From Proales similis (taxonomy: Eukaryota > Rotifera > Eurotatoria > Ploima > Proalidae): a stretch of 64,000 nucleotides of DNA. A program made the position numbers and the translations under genes. Numbering within the stretch: position 1 is the stretch's first letter; each line of letters begins with the position of its first letter. Where the stretch lies: assembly GCA_019059635.1 (NCBI GenBank), contig JAGVRJ010000002.1:1550001-1614000 (forward strand), written 5' to 3'. Below, piece by piece: positions 47,208-57,586 of the stretch. Below the pieces are notes generated by a model. The model saw only the letters and a list, made by a program, of their open reading frames with translations, searched no databases and was not told the DNA's origin.

Positions 47208-49216
47208 ATGCATGGTTTTAATTTAGACCAGGATAATCTTGATTACCTTCAGCATCTTGAAGAATTGCCAGATAACCAAGCTGAGCTTTTGGCAGAGTTC
47301 GAGAGGCGCCGAAGGGTGATTTAAATTACCGAAATCCGATCGAGAATATTCTTATTTTCGATCACTAGGTCAGACAAATTCACGTTTCCACTGATGATAA
47401 TGAAGTAAAAACAAACCTCCGAAAGTTGAATGAGCCTATCTGTGAGCAAATATAAATTTTCGTTTGAACATTCAGAGAGCTTTTCGAAAATCTTTGCCTT
47501 AAGGTCTCTTCGGAGAGGGTCCTGCAGAGCGAAGAGAACGACTAAAGAATCTTGTGGCTCGACTAAGTGACGACGAAATCGCGCGAAAACTGAGAAAAAA
47601 GGAAGAAGAAGAAAAGAGAGAAGAGGAAAATCAAAGTGTATGCTGAATTTTTTGTTAGTTTGTAAATACTCAGTGATTTCGTTATATTTTAGGAGGTAAC
47701 CTGGTATCATGAAGGAAGTGAAAATATGCGGCTTGCCAGACTATGGATAGCTGAATTCTCCCTCAAGAGGTTCCGAATTTCCATTCAACTTTCTTGATTC
47801 TGTTTTTAAAGAAAATCCAGAGCAAAGGAAAGAATTAAAGCCCAAAAGCTCAGCTTGGAACTACCAGAAATAGAAAAGACCGCTAAGGCTCAAGAAGCCC
47901 ATCGTTTCATGCGAGTAAGCTTTGCCCCTCATACAAGTTAAATTTCTAAAGCTTATCTGCTAAAGGGTTTTGGCAGCTACGGAAGTCAAGTCGGGGACAC
48001 AAGGCCACTTTCATCATGCAGATTTAGCCCTGATTCAAAAATGGTTGCAGTCTCCTCGTGGTAATTTGATCGACAACTCAAGTCGACTAAAATACTTAGA
48101 TTAACCAATTATCAGGAGCGGTATCTGCAAACTTTGGTCTGTTCCAGAATGCCGTCCTATCAGAACCCTTGTTGGTATTAACTTTTAAAGAGTCATTTGT
48201 ATTTTCAATTCGCTATTTAGTATTGTCTTTGAGGACATGAATTTAACGTCTCATCTGTGGTCTTTCATCCCCAAGCAACGCTTAGTCAAGATAGTAAATC
48301 GATCAATTTGGCGAGTTCGGGATTCGATGGCTCTGTAAAACTGTGGAATCTTGAAAGGTTGCTAATTAGGTTTAAAAAAAAAGCCATCATTTGGATAATT
48401 ATTTTTACTTAAGCGATCGCCCAATTTCAAATCTAGAAGGACACGCTCCTTATCGAGTTTCTAGAGTTGAATTTTATCCAAGTGGGCGTTTTCTCGGGAC
48501 CTGCGTGTAAGCTTAAAGTACCGAATAATTTAATTTCGATTTCTCAGAGAATTGAAAAAGGCATGATAATTCTTGGCGTCTATGGGACCTTGAAGCAATG
48601 GAAGAGATTTTACATCAAGAAGGGCATTCTCAACCTGTCAGTGACATAAGCTTTCAGATAGATGGTTCAATTTGTGCGACTGGGTTTGAATGAGAATGTT
48701 TGCGAGGCAGAATTTTATGCGACTTAAAATATTTTTTAGAGGCCATGATGCTTACGGAAGAGTTTGGGACTTGAGAACCGGCAGGTGTATCCTTCTGATG
48801 GAAGGTCATCTTAAAACTATCGTCTCTTTGGACTTTCATCCAAATGGCTATCACCTAGCGACTGGTAGTGATGACAATCTAGTAAAAATCTGGGACATGC
48901 GGCAAGCAAAGTGCATTTACACAATTCCTGCTCACACCAATCTCATTTCCAAAGTCAAGTTTCAAAGTAATTTCCGAGCTTAAAAGAGATTTTAAGCTAA
49001 ATGAGCTCACACATTGTTTTAGAAACGGATGGCCACTTTTTGATGACCAGTTCCTACGATAGGACAATTAAAATTTGGACTCATCCTGGCTGGGCACCTG
49101 TAAAAGAGCTCAAAGGCCACGAAGAGAAGATTTTGTCGTGTGATATTTCTCATGACAATAATTGGATTGTTTCATGCTCTTACGACAAGATATTCAAGTT
49201 CTGGGCTCGTGAATAA
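47208..49216 (+). CDS. PRPF4: U4/U6 snRNP protein PRPF4 (Prp4)
   Basis: WD40 protein of the U4/U6.U5 tri-snRNP. ATG 47208 ([20 protein letters not shown]). The N-terminal exons contain [19 protein letters not shown] and [12 protein letters not shown], the splicing-factor motif region, then a K/E-rich helix. Seven C-terminal WD repeats follow: [13 protein letters not shown], [54 protein letters not shown] and [15 protein letters not shown]. The last repeat ends IFKFWARE at 49216. About eleven short exons; positions of the 47800-48700 exons are approximate. Confidence 0.93.
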
Positions 49217-49391
49217 CCGATTTATTTCACCAGCCATGTGTAAATAGCGACCTGTGATCTCAACCCCAAACATAGGTTTCTATTTGAGCATAGCCTCAAA
49301 AAATTCTAAAGCAAACAAAAACGTATTCAAATATTTTCATGCTTAAATTTAATGGAATAAATATAAAACTGTACTCACACGCTTAATCTGA

Positions 49392-50651
49392 ATGTTGAAG
49401 AAATTTCGCGATTCGTCTATTTCCATGAATAGCTTTGGTTCTTGTTCTTTTCTCCTACCTAAAGAGGTTTATGAGCCTGGTGAAGTACTTGGTGGCGCTC
49501 TTCGACTTAACGTCAAGCAGCCGATTGCCATAAAAAGTTTTCGAATAATATTTTTCGGAGATGCTAAAGTTCACTGGTATTTAAATCATCCAGGCACAAA
49601 TCTTTAACATCAATAGATTTATATTGGTTTTTCATTAATAGGTCAAGATTTGGTTCTTTTTCACTAAGAAAGAAGCGCGTCGAAAATACTCCAAAGGGAA
49701 CAGAATTGTTCATTCGAAAAGTGTGCGACATCTTAACTAGAAGGGAAAATGAACATCTTTACCTCGATATAGGGGACCATGTTTACAATTTTCATTTTAA
49801 CTTGGCAGGGAAACTTCCCACAAGTTATGAACACCCATATGGAAGAGTACGGTACAAGCTAATTTCAGAAGTGATATATGCAAGCGGTCAAGTGATGAAG
49901 CTAGAAAGGTCAATCAGCATTTTAAACAAAGTGAATCTAAATGATTTTCCCTATTTGAATTCGTCGCCATCCGGCAGAATAAGTAAAGCATTAAGAAATT
50001 TCTGCATAAAAACAGGCTCCGTGGAGGTTGTTCTCAATTCAAATCGTGGAGGGTATGTACCAGGACAAACAATAGTTTGCACCCTTATGGTTCGGAATCA
50101 AAGCTCGCGTGATCTTAATGATATGGCTCTTCAGATCGTTCAGCAAACACAAATTCAATCGAAGACAAGCAATCGAATCGCCAATGCCTTAGGTTTGCCC
50201 AAAGCTGTACCTGCAAATTCGACACGATGGTTCTACAATCTTCTGCTACATGTGCCCACACTGTGCCCCACGTTCAATGAGAATCTCATCAAGGTTTCTT
50301 ATGCTTTGTTAGTGAATCTTAAACAATCAGCCAGAAAAGTCGAGATTAAAGAAGACAGTTTAAAAGTGCCATTAGTTATAGGTAATGCCCTTCTAATTCT
50401 CAAACTTATTTTAACGTTGATTTGTCACTTTGGTTTCTTTGGTAGGTACTATTCCTTTCCGTGAACCAGATATTACTTTTGAGTCACACATTTATGACTA
50501 TTGTATATTTGGTGCACATGATCGGGCTAGAGCCAAGTCTGGTGTCAATGAGGCCCAAGATCCACTTCTATTTGACTATCGACCACTTTATCCCAACATA
50601 GAACGCTTTCAGTACCAGCTTGGCTATCATATAGTTCCTAAAATTGACTAA
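49392..50651 (+). CDS. Arrestin domain-containing protein (ARRDC type)
   Basis: Three exons (49392-about 49587, about 49642-50382, about 50444-50651). The N-terminal arrestin sandwich starts FLLPKEVYEPGEVLGG and includes the YNFHFNLAGKLPTSYEHPYG loop typical of alpha-arrestins; the C-terminal sandwich has SVEVVLNSNRGGYVPGQTI. Alpha-arrestins recruit NEDD4 ubiquitin ligases to membrane cargo through PPxY motifs. I see no PPxY in the C-terminal tail (it has LLFDYRPLYP), so ligase recruitment may be lost or different. Only 175 bp separate it from PRPF4, on the same strand. Confidence 0.88.
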
Positions 50652-51249
50652 AGTATAGATTTTTGCAATTTAATTAATTTTTAGAGAAACATTCATAAAT
50701 TTTAATTAAAAATTTTATGTTTGCTTTCCTACTGATGGTATTTCGATTTTTGATCGACCTTCGTCCCATTGGCACTTTATTTACTGATCCATGCATTTGC
50801 AGGGTTTCACTTTTTTAGATTTTTTAGTCTAAGATTTTTTGAATGAGATTAACATAGATGTACGCCTAATACCCATAGATTCGTTCAGCACTAAGATGAG
50901 AATGTGGCCAATTAACTATTAATCAGCATTGACTGGCGGTTGAGATGATTTACGCTATCGATCGAAAATTTTATGACAGGCGGTCCGCATTCTTAAGCAG
51001 ACGTTCCGGTTTCCATTTAAAATTCCCTGAAAGTTGCGGGATTTTTTGCTTTACTCGAATGCTGAGTAGAACGGTAGTCGATTCCTTTCACTCGTACTTT
51101 GCTCTTCAAACTACGTAATGAATGCATGAGATTCACCGCGGGTGATCAATCCCCCTTCCCCTTTCTCTAGCGCTCGAAAAATTTACTGAAGAATAAATTT
51201 TAGATATTTAATTAATTTTTAGAAAAACATAAAAAATTTCAAACATTTT
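50652..51249. other. Convergent intergenic region ARRDC/RNF103
   Basis: 3' UTRs of both genes. A 25-nt AT-rich element occurs twice with one mismatch (50668-50692 and 51206-51230). A less AT-rich stretch (about 50930-51180) lies between; no RNA gene can be named in it. Confidence 0.45.
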
Positions 51250-53282
51250 TCAGATGGTTTTTTTGAATTTGTATGTACAAGTCCTACAAAGAGGACACTT
51301 GTAGTTCACAGAACTAAGGAACCAATCATGGATGCATTTACGATGGTATGAATGACCACACGGAAGCATAGAAATTCGACTGCCGTAGACATACTTTTGC
51401 AGACAAATCGAACAGCTACGATTGATATTGTTTATAAAGTGCTGGAGTTCAGTTGATCTATTGAGATCAATATTGCGTCCACACTCGCATAAAAGGGGAA
51501 AAGATTTTGCTTGATCGACAACATAACGCTCTTCATCATCTTCGGTAGTTTCGTCTGTTTCATCGCAATATTTAAGACGAACTCGATGAACGAAAAAGCA
51601 TTTGCAATACTCGATCGAAGGCAAAGAGCTAATGAGACGGTCTGCAAACGAGTTTGCCTGTAACCAAATCGTGGTCGGTCCGTTTATTTGCTCAATCAAT
51701 TCAGAAACTGTTATATCTGATTCCATATCAAATGTAGAAGATTGAATTGATTCATGTTCTGCAATCGTTGTTAGGTCAAGTGAAGTCCAATTCGAGTTCA
51801 TTTGCTCGGATTTAAATGCGTGTTGTAAAGCGAGTACGAATCGACTTGCAATACTATCAGACGACTCATTTTCCGCACAAATATCTCTCAGATTCAGATA
51901 AGATGAATGAAGGAAGAAGGCAAAGGCCAAAATGAAGTAGATAAACACTGCCACGAATTGATTCACATAAACATGATAGAAAATTATGAATCTAATGCCC
52001 GCAGAGAACTTTTGAAGAGTTTTACCGCCAATCATCCGCTGTCCGATAATGTTTAGCAATCTATCAAAGGTTTTTTGAATAATAGTCTCTTTTGTGCTGA
52101 TGCATAGAAGCCAGATTGAAAATAAAATAAAATTAAATATACAAACAGATAGAAAGGAGTACACGAACTGTTTGAAGAACGATCGCTTAAATTCAAAAAA
52201 GCTGCTTATAAGAAATGCGTTTAGGAATAAGAAACTAGTAACAAATAAACTATTCATATCGGGTGACATGAAGAGGATAAACTGATTGAGATGATGGAAG
52301 CTCAAGTATTCGTTAAGGCTTTTTCCGTAGTTGTAGCACACATCTTTCCCATACATGATATACACAGGGCTCACCGCGTCAGAGAAGCATGATTTTATCC
52401 TTTCAGTTAAGTCTCTTTTACTTGGACCCACGAGGTAGAAGTTAACTCGATATCGATGTTTAAAAGCAAGGGCGGTCAGATAAAGCGGCAAAACGGCGTG
52501 CTGCGAGTTTTGAGCATAAATGACCTGTAGTTTGTCGGCAGAATCGTTCTTACTGAAATTTTCAATTATTTCTTGTTTGAACTCTTTATCCAATGTATTT
52601 TTAATCCATTTAAAAATATGCTGATATTCTCTTCTAGTCGAATCTTGATAATAAAATAGCTCTATGAACTCGCGAGCTGTGCGATTTGTTTCGTATTTAA
52701 TCAAGCCTAGCACGAGCTGAGGCTGATACCATTTTCTTTTTTCGCAAAACGACTCGTCCGTTTCACAGTTAAACGTGCCGGTTAGAATACCGAAACGATT
52801 AAGCCGTTCAAGTTTCCTCCATGTATTTTTATCGACGAAACTCTTGGGGTTTACCAAACCAGTCTGATTAACTGCTATGCTGACCAACCAAATAGCACTT
52901 CGGCTGTCCTCCACAGATTCAATAAATTCACCTGCTCGGTTGAAGACTTTGGAAGTAGGATCTATCTTATCATCATTCAATTCCACTTCAAAAACTTTCC
53001 CTGAGAGTAAAATAATTCTTATTTATCTGATAGAGGCCGAAATTACTCAAAAGACTAACCAGAAAGCTCAATATCCTGCGCCAAGTCTTTTTGGTTTGAA
53101 ACATCAAGTCCCCGATGAGAGGCAATCGAGGTCAACTCGTTCCGAGAAAGCTGCGCTATGTCAACTTCTTTAGTGTACTCTCCAGCATGAAGAAGCAGAT
53201 GCAAAAAAGCAATCAAAATGCAAAGCTTGAAATAGATAATTGCATAGAGTAATTTGAGCCATTTCAAGTTCACGTCTTGCAT
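51250..53282 (-). CDS. RNF103: E3 ubiquitin ligase RNF103 (ER membrane RING-H2)
   Basis: Two exons (about 53060-53282 and 51250-about 53001). RNF103/KF-1 is an ER-resident ligase linked to ER-associated degradation. ATG 53280-53282 gives MQDVNLKWLKLLYAIIYFKL with an N-terminal hydrophobic anchor. The family block SAIWLVSIAVN...FGILTGTFNC follows, then EYQHIFKWI, then four to five membrane helices (about 51880-52260), and a C-terminal RING-H2: CSICLQ, LPCGHSYHRKCIHDWF, CPLC. All eight ligands are present. Human RNF103 has the same order. Divergent from the NHL gene. Confidence 0.88.
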
Positions 53283-53746
53283 AGTGTGATAACCCAAAAC
53301 ACGTCAGAATGTGTCGCTGCTGTGTCTAGAAGTGAGTAAGTGGCACGATTAGTTACTTATTTATAATTCTGACGTAAAACATTTGACTTTCACACTTGCT
53401 TTGAGCAACCAAAATCGGCGATTTCACAACAGCTTCATTAAGGATTCTGGAGCGAGCAAACCATTTGAACAAGAGAAATTCTTAGTAAAATTTCATACAT
53501 AACGCAAATTATGATAATTATTTCTTAGAAGAGGCCTATGCCAGCATTTTTAAATTATTTGCCCACAGTCGTGATAAAATCAGACCACTTTTAAAGAAAA
53601 GAGGACCTGGATAGGAAGAGAAAATAACAAATATTTACTTGGCTGGAAACGTGATAAAGTCCAAGAATAGACGCGGATGAGCACTTAAATACTGATTTCG
53701 ATTTTGCTTCTGACGCTTCATTCTTTCATTCAAACATTTAACAAAC
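53283..53746. other. Divergent promoter region RNF103/NHL gene
   Basis: No gene seen. Two ACGT-core sites occur: CACGTCA at 53300-53306 (TGACGTG on the RNF103 strand) and TGACGTAA at 53370-53377. Confidence 0.45.
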
Positions 53747-55536
53747 ATGGATGATTTGCTGTGCAGGCTTATCTGTCGTTTTAACACTAACGGTCGTCCC
53801 CATATTATGGAAGATCCGAAGAGATTGAGCTGTTGCTCCAACTCGGCATGCAACAGCTGTATTTTGGAAAGCTTACAGCAGACTAAGAATTCTGGAACTA
53901 AAGGGTGCCGTTTTAACTGCCCATTTTGCAAGCAGACTTCCCTTATCAAGGTGCAAGCAAATCAATGCGATTTAACAGAAGATCAAGCATTGAAAGCAGA
54001 ATATGAAAGGAATTTGATTAGTTTGAATCATTTCGCCTTGGAGAAAGCGGATAATTTAAGTAAATTTATCAGTGGTAAGAGAAAATCAATCTAGCAATTC
54101 TAAATGCCTCTAAAGATTTATTTTCCTAAGAAAAGTTCTCAAATAAAGAGGAATTTATCAATAACCGAAAATCATTTGTTGAAAATGAAATTTCAGCTCA
54201 GGTTGAATCAATCAAAGCTTACCTTGACGAGCTGGAACACTCACTTAAAGCCCAACTGGATAATTCTTGTCAAAATTTACTGAATAATATGAACCGCCTG
54301 GAGAAAGAAAATGAGCAACGGCTTAATAGTATCAAGTCGGAGCTAAAAATGCTCAAACTGGACACTTACCAATATTCATTCGCAGATGAGAAGAAAGGCA
54401 ACAAATTTGATTTGACTCCTCATCATTACTCGGTTCAAAAATGCACTTCATGTTTGTACGATCTGGATGAACTAAGAAGTTCAATTGAAGAAATGAGAAA
54501 AGAGCTAAGATTTGAGCCTAATGTGGATTTGCCAGGTAAAAGCCTGATCGGTCAGGTGAAATTAATCAAGGAGCTCAACTTGAAAGAGCAGTTTAAAATG
54601 ACCAAAGCCCAACGCCAAGTAACTCGTATCGGAGCTCCAAGCTCGTCGCACAACCCGTTTACGCCTCGCTATTTGTGTCTAATGGATAAACACACCATGC
54701 TAATGAGTGACTCGCAGACCAAAAGAATTGTTCAGCTGGACAAAGACACTTCTGATCAGCTTCGCTCCACCAATTTGGACGGACAACTTAAATATCCCGA
54801 AGGCGTTTGTGTTAACCCGAAAAAAGGGCACGTATTTGTATCAGATAGTGAACACAAGTGCATATTCAAGCTCGACTTCAAGTTCAATGTGCTGAAAAAG
54901 TTTGGCCAGCGTGATTTAAAGTGGCCAAGAGGCTTATTCTACGATTATGAGGATGAAGACGAAAACTGCCCTGATCGGCTTTATGTCTGTGACTTTTCAA
55001 ACCAGCGAGTAGCTATTTTCAATGAACATGATCAGCTACGAGGGTATCTTAAGGTTGGCATGAACGATCAGCTTTTGATCAAATTGGGCCCCGATGGCGT
55101 ACGGCAGCGAAGCTCGAACCCCTTATTTGAGTCTAATGCCCATACCCTAAATGATGAAGAAGCGAAATTCTTTCCTTTTAATATCTATGTAACAACTTCG
55201 AGCATATATGTAACTGACGATTGGAATGGTGGAAATTGTATTCGCATATTTGATAAACAGACACACAATCTGGTGCAAAATGTTGGAGACTTGAACACAT
55301 GGAATCCTTTGGGTCTTTTCATCGACGATTCCGAAACTATTTTCACCATTGGTCGTCATTATTACGAGACTGGACCAACTTGCCTATTTTGTTTTGACAA
55401 GCAAGGTAAACTTGATTACAAGACAACCCTTAACATAAACTCGGAATGTGTGGTGGACTTTGTATTAGATAATTGTTCGAATAGCGTAAAACTTATTTGT
55501 GCTGGTGATAAAAAACTTCATTACATTGAGTTCTAA
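53747..55536 (+). CDS. Zinc-finger, coiled-coil, NHL-repeat protein (TRIM-like)
   Basis: Two exons (53747-54074 and about 54136-55536), about 575 residues. The N-terminus carries clustered cysteines (CCSNSACNSC, then CRFNCPFC) resembling a divergent RING; the first ligand pair is spaced oddly. A charged coiled coil follows (about residues 125-215), then a six-bladed NHL propeller: YPEGVCVNPKKGHVFVSDS, WPRGLFYDYED, DRLYVCDFSNQRVAIF, NIYVTTSSIYVTDDW. This resembles TRIM2/3/32-type proteins that act as ubiquitin ligases or RNA regulators. A B-box is not obvious. I cannot name an orthologue. Confidence 0.72.
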
Positions 55537-55964
55537 TTGAATTCCTCAAATACTTAAGTCCTTAAATGTTTCATTAATCATTTGATTTCTATTTTCCTTT
55601 AATTCCCGATTATCCCTTTTATCGAACCGTCGGTGGTGATTTAGTTGACTTTGGCTGTCTGTAGCCTAATGCGATATCCCCAATCCAGTGAAGTCTTAAT
55701 TAGTAATTATTTCTAATAAATCAAATATCTTAAACCAAAATCGATTTCTTATCAACGGTTTAACTTCTCAATTGAAATAAATGAGACAACCAGCTTAAAT
55801 TGAAGAAAAAGAACAAACGCAATTTATTTTTAAATGGCTCGGAATTATTTGAAAGTATGGTTATTATCAAAATCGAATTCTTTTAATGCTGGAAAAATCA
55901 TTTACAAATCGGCTGAAATCACAACTTAATCATGTAAGGAATATTGAATCAGGAAGTTACAAGT
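55537..55964. other. Convergent 3' region
   Basis: 3' UTRs of the NHL gene and the BEN-like gene; AT-rich, nothing else seen. Confidence 0.4.
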
Positions 55965-57071
55965 TTATTGGTTGCTTTTGTTATCTCTTGCTGAGTTAGC
56001 AGCTCTTTTGGCTATATTTCTCAGCTGCTGGTTAAGCTTGGGTCGTATTTCTTGCCACAGCTGGTCTAGATTAGAGCTGGTTAGCTCAAACTTGGCTGCT
56101 AAAGCTTGTCTCATCAAATCTATTCGATGAGAATCCAAAGGAGTTTTCGTTTTAAAGTTTGAACGTCCGGTAAGGCTGGGAAAGCTTCCTACTGAAAGTT
56201 CTTTTACGCTGAAAAGTGTGCGCATGAGTTCTATTGCATAGCGAAGTTCACTGTCCTCTCCTTGGCATGAGAAATCTATGTCAAGTAGATGAATCCCATT
56301 ATATTCCAAGATCTCCTTTTCCTGTTCTTGATGAGTCTTCGGCTCCTGTGATTCTAATGGTTCCGTGAGAGCAGTTTCGAGATTTTGAGAAACATCATTT
56401 TTGATAGGCTCCACCTCTCTTGTGATGCATAGTTCAAAATCATCGGACAGTAAGCAATTGTTGATTAAATTTTCGTATGAAGAGATTTCGCCCATCACCT
56501 CATCAAGGTTTACGTCGACTATTGAGTCAAATGCAAAACAATCAGCCTTGATTTGGTCTAATTTAGGCAAATGATTTTGCTTATCATTCACTGGTCTATC
56601 TGTTTCATCATCGGTCTCGCAAGTAAGTTCCAATGAGAGAGGAATGTTCACGAAAGGGATATTCGATGAGTTTTCTTGATTTTCATCAGTCAGCTTCGGG
56701 GTGTTTTGTTCATTGACGGTCTGCTCCACACAATTTAAAAGACTCTGCCAAAGTTGGTTCGACTGAATATCTGGTATGCTTGATTTTACGTCCTCTTCAC
56801 ACGCATCGTTCTCAGTATTTTGGTTCATTCTGCTCGCTTTTGCTTCGTTTTGAATTTCATCATCAAATCTTACTTTCTTGGTATCGGGTTTATTAGTTAT
56901 ATTAGCCAGTGCTTTTCTCTTGGCACTTCTGACCATTTTTCTCTCTTGATTTTCTTTGTCTTTTCCCACAAAATTCTCGATGTTCCTTTTAACTAAGAGA
57001 AGTAAGCCATCGCAAGCTTCTTTTTCATTTTCTTTTGTTGAATTTCGTGAGCGGGATGCTATTTTGTTCAT
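55965..57071 (-). CDS. Nuclear protein with possible C-terminal BEN domain
   Basis: Intronless, 368 residues. The N-terminal part is basic with nuclear-signal-like runs (AKRKALANITNKPDTKK) and otherwise disordered and acidic. Residues about 270-360 form a helical domain: LMRTLFSVKELSVGSFPSL, then KTPLDSHRIDLMRQALAAKF, then LWQEIRPKLNQQLRNIAKR. That order (short N-terminal helices with a GS turn, a lysine-linked loop, L-D-x-x-(K/R), then a last helix with a basic end) looks like a BEN domain, which binds DNA in chromatin factors. I cannot identify the gene. The domain call is by pattern only. Confidence 0.5.
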   Translation of the reverse strand: MNKIASRSRNSTKENEKEACDGLLLLVKRNIENFVGKDKENQERKMVRSAKRKALANITNKPDTKKVRFDDEIQNEAKASRMNQNTENDACEEDVKSSIPDIQSNQLWQSLLNCVEQTVNEQNTPKLTDENQENSSNIPFVNIPLSLELTCETDDETDRPVNDKQNHLPKLDQIKADCFAFDSIVDVNLDEVMGEISSYENLINNCLLSDDFELCITREVEPIKNDVSQNLETALTEPLESQEPKTHQEQEKEILEYNGIHLLDIDFSCQGEDSELRYAIELMRTLFSVKELSVGSFPSLTGRSNFKTKTPLDSHRIDLMRQALAAKFELTSSNLDQLWQEIRPKLNQQLRNIAKRAANSARDNKSNQ

Positions 57072-57586
57072 TTTGAAAGAATACGAGATTTTAATCAGAC
57101 TGATAGATTTTGCTTCGGCGATTTATATAGAAAAAAAAACGGAAAACTGTGCTCACTCCTCCGTGACTAGACTGGGAATTGGGCCAACCCAAATGAGTAC
57201 AGTCAGCCTTGCTGGACGTCTAAAGGTCAAACAAGCATTCCAATTAAGTCCAATTTGTAGATTATCGTATTCACTGAGTGAGTATTTTTTTAATTTTAGC
57301 CTTTTATGGCATTTTTTAATAAAACAAATAGATAGCACAAGTACATCCTTTACAAGGAAATGAGCGCAAATGGAACGTTAGTTTTGTCAAAAAAATATCA
57401 ATCCAGAAGCCGATCGAAAGCGGCCTACAGCAAATGACATTGGGCTGTATGCTGCGTACATACGCTAGCTACACGTAATTGATGCTCTTTCGCATTTGTT
57501 TGCATCAAGTATCATAATTTACAAAAACCGTTGCGGGATGCAAATTTGAGTCTAAGAAAACATTACACAATCACTCTTTTCTCGTC
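57072..57586. other. Divergent promoter region BEN-like/SUCO
   Basis: No coding feature. TTGGG-CCAA-CCCAA (about 57179-57192) is a short inverted repeat; significance unknown. Confidence 0.4.

Noticed and set aside
50930..51180. Possible small RNA gene
   Set aside because: No tRNA A/B boxes and no match I can see to snRNA or 5S landmarks.
56956..57363. 135-residue plus-strand frame
   Set aside because: Overlaps the N-terminal coding part of the BEN-like gene and continues into its promoter; no protein-like features.
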